From: Nitrososphaerota archaeon
GTDB lineage: Archaea > Thermoproteota > Nitrososphaeria > Nitrososphaerales > CADDZS01
NCBI GenBank assembly: GCA_027886795.1
Contig: JAPCJU010000021.1
Location: 1 to 11,345, forward strand
Length of the DNA: 11,345 nucleotides
Direction: 5' to 3'
Both the position numbers and the translations under genes were made by a program. Positions 6,462 through 11,345 of the stretch are shown here, one piece after another (the first letter of the stretch is position 1; each line of letters starts with the position of its first letter). The notes under the pieces were generated by a model. The model did no database searches. It was not told the DNA's origin and worked only from the letters and a program-made list of their open reading frames with translations.

Positions 6462-6477
6462 GCTGGTTTGTTCCAGC
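6462..6477 (+). terminator. Possible weak terminator hairpin after rpl10e
   Basis: A 5-bp inverted repeat GCTGG/CCAGC with a 6-nt T-rich loop starts 8 nt after the rpl10e stop, followed by moderately T-rich sequence. It is weak and could be chance. Confidence 0.25.
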
Positions 6478-6561
6478 AGCTTCGTTTATCTAGGATCTCG
6501 CATCTTAGTTATCCTTCCGCTTAAGCTATCGGGATTCGAAGATACTGACTATTTTGTGATT

Positions 6562-6567
6562 AGGTGG
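6562..6567 (+). promoter_or_regulatory. Shine-Dalgarno for dph2
   Basis: AGGTGG, complementary to the archaeal 16S rRNA tail, lies 4 nt before the TTG at 6572. It supports that codon as the dph2 start. Confidence 0.55.
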
Positions 6568-6571
6568 TTTT

Positions 6572-7585
6572 TTGAGTATCAAGATCGACAAAAGTTCACT
6601 GGAAAGAATTATTCTCGAAAATCATCCAAAGAGAATCGTTTTCAACGCCCCGGATGGCTTGCTGACTGAGACCCGGACAATTGCTCACGAGCTTGAATCA
6701 TCGCACAATCTCCAAGCGATAGTGATAGCAGATGCCACTTACGGGTCTTGCGATACAGTAGATGTCGACGCCCAGAGATTGGGAGCCGATCTCGCATTTC
6801 ATGTTGGACACAACGTTACGATCGAGAAATTTGGGAAGATGACCTACTCGATTGATGCCGTCGATGATGTTTCATTTGAAAATGTTGCAATAGAACTGTC
6901 TAAGCAACTTAAATTGCGAGGAACAAAGAATGTTGGTCTCGTCGCTTTCGCTCAACATGTTCACGAATTGAAGAACGTCGCCAGAATCCTCGAACTTAAC
7001 GGGATAAATGGTGTGGTCGGCAAGGGCATGGGTCAGTTGCATGATGGGCAGATTTTCGGCTGCGAGTTTTATCCCGCATTCAATATTCGAGACAGTGTCG
7101 AAACAATGGTCCTTTTAGGACAGAGTATGTTCCATGCCATCGGGCTGAGCCTTTCAACAGGCAAACCAACATTAATGTTGGATCCTTACCTGAATGAAGT
7201 AATAGATGTCGAAAAAACTGCCCAAGAGAGATTGAAGAAGGCTGTGCTCTCGGTTTACAAGGCGAGGGATGCTGAGAGGTTTGGCGTGATCATCGGTTTG
7301 AAGGAAGGACAGATCATGACTGACCAGTCTATCAGAATTAAGAAAGAGCTAGAGTCTCTCGGGAAGAATGTTCAGCTTATTGCGTTGCGTGAAATCACGG
7401 CCGATAGAATAAATTCGATGATGGACATCGAAGCTTTCGTTCAAACTGGATGCCCGCGGATCAGCGTGGATGGCTATAATTTTTCAAAGCCGGTGCTCAG
7501 CGTTCCCCAGACCGAGGCGCTCTTGCGAGTACTGGCGGGTAAAGAGATAAACATGGACCTCTTTGAAAGAAAACACTGGCTTTAA
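6572..7585 (+). CDS. dph2: Diphthamide biosynthesis enzyme Dph2
   Basis: Radical-SAM-like (non-classical) 4Fe-4S enzyme catalysing the first step of diphthamide synthesis: transfer of the 3-amino-3-carboxypropyl group from SAM to a histidine of elongation factor 2. The 337-residue protein has the three cysteines that bind the cluster, one per domain: C60 in DATYGSCD, C164 in IFGCEFYP and C294 in QTGCPRIS. Other family marks are FNAPDGLL near the N-terminus, HVGH (77-80) and MLDPY (202-206). The length matches archaeal Dph2. The start is TTG 6572, with AGGTGG just upstream. csl4 begins about 20 nt after the stop, and the two are probably cotranscribed. Archaea have a single homodimeric Dph2, so this gene would cover the step alone. 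Confidence 0.95.
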   Translation: MSIKIDKSSLERIILENHPKRIVFNAPDGLLTETRTIAHELESSHNLQAIVIADATYGSCDTVDVDAQRLGADLAFHVGHNVTIEKFGKMTYSIDAVDDVSFENVAIELSKQLKLRGTKNVGLVAFAQHVHELKNVARILELNGINGVVGKGMGQLHDGQIFGCEFYPAFNIRDSVETMVLLGQSMFHAIGLSLSTGKPTLMLDPYLNEVIDVEKTAQERLKKAVLSVYKARDAERFGVIIGLKEGQIMTDQSIRIKKELESLGKNVQLIALREITADRINSMMDIEAFVQTGCPRISVDGYNFSKPVLSVPQTEALLRVLAGKEINMDLFERKHWL

Positions 7586-7605
7586 ACCAAGATTGTGATA
7601 TTGAA

Positions 7606-8187
7606 TTGATGCAGTCCAAGAAATCTAAACCAATTGTTGTTCCCGGTGATAAACTCGCGACAATAGAGGAATTTGTTCCAGGTAGCGGTACTGCTTCAGT
7701 TGGAGAGGCAATAGTGTCCACGGTCGTTGGAGACGCAGAGCCAGACATGGCCAACAGAGTGATGAACGTAAAGCCTGCACATAGCGCTGACGACGCGCTT
7801 CCAAAAATAGATGATTATATTATCGGCCGCGTCGATAGTGCTCAACCTTCGATGGCACAAGTCACGATTATCGCCATTGGGGACAAAGTTAGCGATAAAG
7901 AGCTCAGCGGAATGCTTTCTTTGAGGGATGACCGAAGGAGAAGATCGAGCCCCATTAGGTCGGGCGACACGATCAGGGCGAAGATTATCAGCACGAAGAA
8001 TTCTATCTACCATTTGGCGATGGACGATACCATGACCGGGATCGTGAAAACAGTTTGCAGCAATTGCGGGGGAGACGTCATAGCTCTCGGCACTGATCGG
8101 GTAAAATGCAAAGAATGTGGATTTGTTGATGAACGAATGCTGGCTGAGGATTTCATAAAGTATTCAAGGAATCAAAAGAATCCTTGA
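7606..8187 (+). CDS. csl4: Exosome RNA-binding subunit Csl4
   Basis: Cap subunit of the archaeal RNA exosome, which sits on the Rrp41/Rrp42 ring and binds substrate RNA. The order is typical: an N-terminal beta domain starting VVPGDKLATIEEFVPGSGT (11-29), an S1 RNA-binding domain (about 66-142, with IIGRVDSAQPSMAQVTI and the RSGDTIRAKI strand), and a C-terminal zinc ribbon with CSNCGGD (C151, C154) and CKECG (C168, C171). The 193-residue length fits. TTG 7606 and ATG 7609 are adjacent in-frame starts; GTGAT at 7595-7599 serves either, and ATG 7609 is somewhat more likely. It follows dph2 closely and precedes rpoL, an order I recall from thaumarchaeal genomes. The identity is secure. Confidence 0.93.
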   Translation: MMQSKKSKPIVVPGDKLATIEEFVPGSGTASVGEAIVSTVVGDAEPDMANRVMNVKPAHSADDALPKIDDYIIGRVDSAQPSMAQVTIIAIGDKVSDKELSGMLSLRDDRRRRSSPIRSGDTIRAKIISTKNSIYHLAMDDTMTGIVKTVCSNCGGDVIALGTDRVKCKECGFVDERMLAEDFIKYSRNQKNP

Positions 8188-8261
8188 AAGAAATTAATGA
8201 GAAAGAGTGAGTCCACAGTTTCCTGCCGGAATGCGAAAATCTTCCCAGCCACTAAGAAGAC

Positions 8262-8269
8262 ATATAAAG
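8262..8269 (+). promoter_or_regulatory. TATA box candidate for rpoL
   Basis: ATATAAAG is centred about 36 nt before the TTG at 8301, giving a predicted transcription start near 8291 and a very short leader. A purine-rich stretch (AAGAAGA) precedes it where a BRE would be. It suggests rpoL has its own promoter despite lying downstream of csl4. Confidence 0.5.
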
Positions 8270-8300
8270 GATATCGAGCCCTAAGGCCAATTCTACTCCC

Positions 8301-8684
8301 TTGAATCTCAAAATAAATCCAGCTGGAGAAGGCGCAATTAAAGTTGAAATCGAAAGGGAGGACTATAGTCTGGCCGACATTGTCCACAAGGAGCTTTTGA
8401 ACGTAAAACATGTCAAGTTTTCAGGCGTAGCACCTCCTCATCCGTTGATCAAGACTCTAACCCTCGAAGTTAGCACAGATAGCACTAATCCAACGAAGTC
8501 TCTAAAGGAAGCTCTAGAACTATCGAAGGCCAGGGTTACCGAGTTGCTGAATCTAGCGAGAGAATCTTTCTCGCAACCTCCCTCCGGTGTCGACAGGGCG
8601 AACTCGAGCGAGGATATGACTGTGTCAGAGCGCCCTGGTATTTCCATAGAAGAAGACGAAGAGCCGACCAATTCTTCGATGTAA
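8301..8684 (+). CDS. rpoL: DNA-directed RNA polymerase subunit L (Rpo11/Rpb11)
   Basis: Small assembly subunit that pairs with Rpo3 to nucleate RNA polymerase, corresponding to one half of the bacterial alpha dimer. Residues 1-90 carry the family pattern: an N-terminal strand NLKINPAGEGAIKVEIE, the helix DYSLADIVHKELLNVKHVKF, the signature PHPLIKTLTLEV (46-57) and the long C-terminal helix. Archaeal Rpo11 is normally about 90-100 residues; this one has 127, with an additional Ser/Pro/Glu-rich acidic tail (about 91-127, ending IEEDEEPTNSSM) that is predicted disordered. The start is TTG 8301, the only start that keeps the complete N-terminal strand, and a TATA box lies at the right distance. 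The main identification is firm; the role of the tail is unknown. Confidence 0.9.
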   Translation: MNLKINPAGEGAIKVEIEREDYSLADIVHKELLNVKHVKFSGVAPPHPLIKTLTLEVSTDSTNPTKSLKEALELSKARVTELLNLARESFSQPPSGVDRANSSEDMTVSERPGISIEEDEEPTNSSM

Positions 8685-8774
8685 ATCGCGATCTCTATTT
8701 ATCCCGAAGCAGTTTGATTCCGCGATATTATTTTCGATTTCAAGTAGTTTCAGCATCAGTACAAGGCGATAAGA

Positions 8775-9110
8775 ATGAAGTTCTGTCCAAAATGTGGCAC
8801 ACGACTTAGACTCAAGGCTCAGAAACCCATTTCTTTGCTTGTTTGCGAAAAGTGTGGTTATACTGAAGAGTCCAAAGGCCCCAGCATAACCCAGCCTGAA
8901 GAGATTGCGGAAGAAACCTCTTCGACCATGAAAGTCTTGGGCGATAAAGAAGACAAGATCAAGACTATGCCAACGACGCAAGTTGAATGCCCAAAATGCG
9001 GGCATAACACTGCATTTTGGTGGTTCCTCCAAACCAGGAGTGGAGACGAGCCTCCTACACAATTTTTCAGGTGCGAGAAATGCAGCCATACATGGCGGCA
9101 GTACAGTTAA
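8775..9110 (+). CDS. tfs: Transcription elongation/cleavage factor TFS
   Basis: Archaeal TFS (TFIIS-like, often annotated RpoM), which rescues backtracked RNA polymerase by stimulating transcript cleavage. The 111 residues contain an N-terminal zinc ribbon (CPKCG at C4/C7 and CEKCGY at C24/C27), a flexible linker, and a C-terminal zinc ribbon (CPKCGH at C72/C75 and CEKCSH at C100/C103). The acidic hairpin RSGDEPPT carries D91 and E92, the pair inserted into the polymerase active site, so it should be cleavage-competent. The start is ATG 8775, with AGGCGAT a few bases upstream as Shine-Dalgarno. It lies between rpoL and pcn. The identity is essentially certain. Confidence 0.96.
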   Translation: MKFCPKCGTRLRLKAQKPISLLVCEKCGYTEESKGPSITQPEEIAEETSSTMKVLGDKEDKIKTMPTTQVECPKCGHNTAFWWFLQTRSGDEPPTQFFRCEKCSHTWRQYS

Positions 9111-9171
9111 GCACGATCCCTTGCGATAAATTATTTTACTGAAATTCTTTGCTGACGGAAATAGATTCGAA

Positions 9172-9963
9172 ATGACAGAAGAAAGTCCAAAGTCCTCCGG
9201 TTTTGCAGCAAGGACCCAGTCGCCTGGTCAATGGAAAGCTGTAACCTCGGCTATTCAGACTCTCGTTGAAGAGGCAACCTTTGATGTAACTTCTGAGGGT
9301 ATCACTTTCCGTGCAATGGATCCATCCCACGTTGCATTGATCGATCTATTCTGGCCGAGCGCCGATTTCCAGAAATTTTCTTGTGAAAAACCGGATAAAT
9401 TCACAGTGAGAATGGAGGATTTTGCGAAGCTCATTCGCAGGGCAGAAAGCAAGGACTCTGTAGAGATTTCGAGGGAGGGAACAGAATCGCTCAGTTTGAA
9501 ATTGAGCAACGGCTACAAGAGGGAGTTTGAGCTTCACCTGATTGAGTCAAGCCAGAGTAACACGCCGCTGCCAAAACTGACTTATGATTCAAAGTTCGTT
9601 ACCACCGAGCCCGCATTTGATCGTGTCTTGAATGATGTTTCTGCGATTTCAAGTCATATCTCTATTGAAACTGGGAAAGACAAAGTCATGTTCCAGGGAA
9701 AGGGAGACACAGGGAAAGCCTCCGTCGTTCTAGAGAAAGTTGAAGGAGGCAAGGGAGATCTAGTGAGCCTAGCAGCAGAAAAAGAGAGCAAGTCGACCTA
9801 CAGCATCGAGTATCTTTTGAAAATCACAAAGGCTGCAGGAGCTGCGTCAGATACTATCAATTTTGAGTACTCGAGCAAGATGCCCCTGAGAATGGAGTTC
9901 AAGCTCGGTGAAAACAGCAACGGCTACATCAGATTTTATCTGGCGCCAAGAGTTCAAGAATAG
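9172..9963 (+). CDS. pcn: DNA polymerase sliding clamp PCNA
   Basis: Replication clamp that encircles DNA and tethers polymerase, ligase, FEN1 and other factors. The 263-residue protein shows both clamp folds. In the first, WKAVTSAIQTLVEEATFDVTSEGITFRAMDPSHVALIDLFWP contains the near-universal FRAMDPSHVALI, and the DFAKLIRRAESKDSVEI helix/strand follows. In the second, YSIEYLLKITKAAGAASD, the strand MPLRMEFKL and the C-terminal YIRFYLAPR are typical. The N-terminus has about 10 extra residues before the first strand. The start is ATG 9172; an AT-rich element around 9125-9139 is a possible promoter giving a short leader. Its stop lies only 10 nt from the 3' end of the convergent initiator tRNA. 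The identity is certain. Confidence 0.96.
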   Translation: MTEESPKSSGFAARTQSPGQWKAVTSAIQTLVEEATFDVTSEGITFRAMDPSHVALIDLFWPSADFQKFSCEKPDKFTVRMEDFAKLIRRAESKDSVEISREGTESLSLKLSNGYKREFELHLIESSQSNTPLPKLTYDSKFVTTEPAFDRVLNDVSAISSHISIETGKDKVMFQGKGDTGKASVVLEKVEGGKGDLVSLAAEKESKSTYSIEYLLKITKAAGAASDTINFEYSSKMPLRMEFKLGENSNGYIRFYLAPRVQE

Positions 9964-9987
9964 ATTAAAGCAGTAGCGGGGGGTGGA

Positions 9988-10019
9988 CTCTCATTAACGC
10001 AGAAAATTTCTGCAATTAT
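9988..10019 (-). other. tRNA-iMet intron 2 (T loop, position 59/60)
   Basis: This 32-nt insertion interrupts an otherwise perfect T loop (TTCAAA|T between GGTGG and CCACC). It contains a stable inverted repeat (9999-10013, arms GCAGAA/TTCTGC). Exon TTCA (54-57) pairs with intron TGAG, flanked by 3-nt bulges AAA and AGT, which fits the bulge-helix-bulge rule with cuts after the second base of each bulge. Confidence 0.85.
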
Positions 10020-10041
10020 TTTGAACCACCGCTCTGCGGGT

Positions 10042-10093
10042 TTCTCATGATAAAACCACGTTTCTCTTTTGACTGAAAGAAAAGAGGCAACAT
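10042..10093 (-). other. tRNA-iMet intron 1 (canonical position 37/38)
   Basis: This 52-nt insertion lies after A37 of the anticodon loop. Its core is a 7-bp hairpin (arms 10064-10070 and 10080-10086, CTCTTTT/AAAAGAG). Exon CTCA (32-35) pairs with intron TGAG (10047-10044), with 3-nt bulges TAA and AAA on the two sides, the classic archaeal splice motif. Confidence 0.88.
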
Positions 10094-10164
10094 TATGAGC
10101 CCGCCGGGATAACCTGGCTTCCCCACCCCGCTAGGCTTGGTGAATTCGCTTCGCTCAACTTGCG

Positions 10165-10171
10165 TATTAAA
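10165..10171 (-). promoter_or_regulatory. TATA box candidate for the initiator tRNA
   Basis: On the minus strand TTTAATA is centred about 36 nt before tRNA base 1, predicting a transcription start near 10142 and a leader of roughly 10 nt, to be removed by RNase P. Confidence 0.5.
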
Positions 10172-10228
10172 GCTTGATGCCAGAAGATCCATGATTCAAT
10201 AAAGATCTAAGTTTAGATTTAGGATTAC

Positions 10229-10236
10229 AGGTGATT
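10229..10236 (+). promoter_or_regulatory. Strong Shine-Dalgarno that fixes the endonuclease IV start
   Basis: AGGTGATT is a full match to the archaeal anti-Shine-Dalgarno core and ends 6 nt before ATG 10243. It also contains the GTG at 10231 that could be mistaken for the start. Confidence 0.65.
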
Positions 10237-10242
10237 GGCAGA

Positions 10243-11121
10243 ATGGTTTCAAGAAATGCCCGAGATGGTGAAATCACCCACGACGTTGGAATCCACGTAT
10301 CCATATCGGGAAAAATTGATCTCAGCGTTGACCGGGCGATCGAGATCGGATGTCGCGGGGCTTTTCAGATTTTCACTTGCAGTCCTCGAAGGTGGAATGC
10401 TTCGCCTCTAGATCAAAAGGAAGTAGAGGCATTCAGAGAAAAGGCTACCAAGAATGAATATCGGATCTTTGCTCACATGCCATACCTCCCGAACCTGTCT
10501 TCTCCAGATCCCAATTTCTATTCAGAATCGATAAAGGTATTGACGAGAGAAATAACGCGTTGCGACGACCTCGGAGTCAAAAACTTAGTTCTTCACTTCG
10601 GCAGTCACATGAACACATCGATTGAATCGGGCAAGAAAAGAATTGTTGAAGCATGCAAGAGATCGATCTCCGAAACGAAGCAATCTAAAGTAAGAATGTT
10701 GCTCGAAAATTCCGCGGATGCAAAGAGTGTCGGAGCTCGATTTGAAACAATAGCGGCGGTTCTCAAAGAGTTAGACGATGATAAGAGGACCGGAGTTTGT
10801 CTCGACACGTGCCATGCCTTCGCGTCTGGCTACGATCTTAGAACTCCTGAAGCAGTGAAAACCACGTTAGAGAATCTGGATTCGACTATCGGAATTAGAA
10901 ACCTTTACCTTATCCACTTCAATGATTCCAAGGGACCCTTAGGTAGCGCATCGGACCGCCACGAACATGTCGGAAAGGGAGAGATCGGACTTTCAGGGAT
11001 GTCGGCAGTTTTGAATTCCGGACTGTTGAACAATTTACCCGTAGTATTGGAAACCCCCAGCGAAGAAGGTATTGGCAAGCGAGATATCGCAATAGTGAAA
11101 AAGTTGATCGGTTCCGCTTAG
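10243..11121 (+). CDS. nfo: Endonuclease IV (AP endonuclease Nfo)
   Basis: TIM-barrel, tri-zinc endonuclease that cuts DNA 5' to abasic sites in base-excision repair. In the 292-residue form all nine expected metal ligands are visible in family motifs: H78 (AHMPY), H118 (VLHFGSH), E155 (LLENSA), D188 and H191 (CLDTCHAFASGYD), H225 (LIHFNDSKG), D238 and H240 (DRHEHVGKG) and E270 (VLETPSE). Near the N-terminus GIHVSISGKIDLSVDRAIEIG is the usual first strand and helix. The start is ATG 10243, because AGGTGATT sits at ideal distance; GTG 10231 lies inside that ribosome-binding site. The stop (11119-11121) directly abuts the stop of the convergent downstream gene, with no spacer. The enzyme looks intact. 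Confidence 0.95.
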   Translation: MVSRNARDGEITHDVGIHVSISGKIDLSVDRAIEIGCRGAFQIFTCSPRRWNASPLDQKEVEAFREKATKNEYRIFAHMPYLPNLSSPDPNFYSESIKVLTREITRCDDLGVKNLVLHFGSHMNTSIESGKKRIVEACKRSISETKQSKVRMLLENSADAKSVGARFETIAAVLKELDDDKRTGVCLDTCHAFASGYDLRTPEAVKTTLENLDSTIGIRNLYLIHFNDSKGPLGSASDRHEHVGKGEIGLSGMSAVLNSGLLNNLPVVLETPSEEGIGKRDIAIVKKLIGSA

Positions 11122-11345
11122 TCAGGCTTCAGCAGTCCCGAAGTCTTGTCCTTCACGGTAAGCAATTAGCTGCGCAGCTCTCTGGTCCCGTGTGCCGTAT
11201 CGCTTTCCCTTCGTCATCTTTCTAGTAAGGGCAGATGTCCCGCTTTCATCCACAAACTGGATCCGGATATCATCTTTGTGTTTTGCTCTCAGGATTATAG
11301 CAATTCTTCTGGCCAGACTCGGGTTGCCCGATCCGATCTTGACTA
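11122..11345 (-). CDS. Unrecognised protein, C-terminal 73 residues (5' part beyond window)
   Basis: The minus-strand frame is open from the window edge to a TGA at 11124-11122, giving at least 73 residues. The visible part is basic and mixed: KIGSGNPSLARRIAIILRAK, then DIRIQFVDESGTSALTRK, a lysine-rich KMTKGKRYGTRDQR, and the end GQDFGTAEA. It has no cysteine cluster, no hydrophobic membrane segment and no motif I can assign. The strongly basic R/K composition and the clean codon use argue that it is real, and a nucleic-acid-associated role is only a guess. It meets endonuclease IV tail to tail without a gap. Confidence 0.6.
   Translation of the reverse strand, partial: VKIGSGNPSLARRIAIILRAKHKDDIRIQFVDESGTSALTRKMTKGKRYGTRDQRAAQLIAYREGQDFGTAEA

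Larger units (their letters stand above)
9974..10132 (-). tRNA. Initiator tRNA-Met (CAT) with two introns
   Basis: Reading the minus strand from 10132: acceptor AGCGGGG, TG, D-arm (GGG...CCC with AAGCCAGGTTAT), anticodon stem GCGGG, loop CTCATA; then, after an intron, A38, CCCGC, variable AGAGC and T-stem GGTGG with loop TTCAAA; then, after a second intron, T60, CCACC, CCCCGCT and discriminator A (9974). The A1-T72 pair and the three G-C pairs at the base of the anticodon loop mark an initiator. The anticodon CAT is at 10097-10095. The mature length is 75 nt and every stem pairs perfectly. No CCA is encoded. Both exon-intron junctions can form 3-nt-bulge/4-bp-helix/3-nt-bulge motifs for the archaeal splicing endonuclease. 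A TATA-like element lies upstream. Confidence 0.92.

Noticed and set aside
9976..10131. An independent ncRNA closed by GCGGGG...CCCCGC on the plus strand
   Set aside because: The closing helix is the acceptor stem of the minus-strand initiator tRNA, and the interior is explained by tRNA exons and two introns.
10231..10242. GTG 10231 as the start of endonuclease IV
   Set aside because: It is part of the AGGTGATT ribosome-binding site of the ATG at 10243, and the additional residues are not family-conserved.
1..11345. CRISPR array, toxin-antitoxin pair, transposase or defence cluster
   Set aside because: No regularly spaced repeats, no transposase or integrase motifs and no defence-type domains are present; apart from RNA features and one regulator, the content is housekeeping.

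Overview
The window is archaeal and most likely from the Nitrososphaeria/Thaumarchaeota (Thermoproteota) lineage. It carries archaeal-type RNA polymerase subunits (Rpo4/RpoF and Rpo11/RpoL), TFS, PCNA, Csl4, Dph2, uL16/L10e and L21e. The L10e and PCNA proteins look thaumarchaeal from remembered family sequences; no database search was possible. Start codons are often TTG or GTG, and several genes have TATA-like elements close to the start. An initiator tRNA interrupted by introns fits the same placement.

Layout: (1) 1-3545, plus strand: truncated rpl21e, rpoF, a DUF655 gene, ksgA (rRNA dimethylase), a HemK-like methyltransferase overlapping ksgA by 4 nt, and a TrmJ-like tRNA 2'-O-methyltransferase. 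(2) 3529-4749, minus strand: a Trm11/Trm-G10-like tRNA methyltransferase whose 3' end overlaps trmJ by 17 nt. (3) 4787-5443, plus strand: a ribbon-helix-helix-like regulator whose last codons run into a minus-strand tRNA T-arm and acceptor fragment. (4) About 5444-5929: no protein gene, but a very GC-rich structured candidate ncRNA ending in six T. (5) 5930-9963, plus strand: rpl10e, dph2, csl4, rpoL, tfs and pcn. (6) 9974-10132, minus strand: initiator tRNA-Met(CAT) with two introns, one at the canonical 37/38 site and one in the T loop (59/60). (7) 10243-11121, plus strand: endonuclease IV. (8) 11122 to the window end, minus strand: the 3' part of an unrecognised gene.

How the genes fit together: this is mainly a housekeeping information-processing island covering ribosome parts, rRNA/tRNA/release-factor methylation, RNA polymerase subunits and transcript cleavage, the exosome, diphthamide on EF-2, the replication clamp and base-excision repair. 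Four S-adenosylmethionine-dependent methyltransferases lie consecutively between 1366 and 4749. I see no defence system, CRISPR array, transposase or integrase. The most interesting signals are RNA: the doubly interrupted initiator tRNA, the orphan tRNA 3' fragment and the GC-rich candidate ncRNA.
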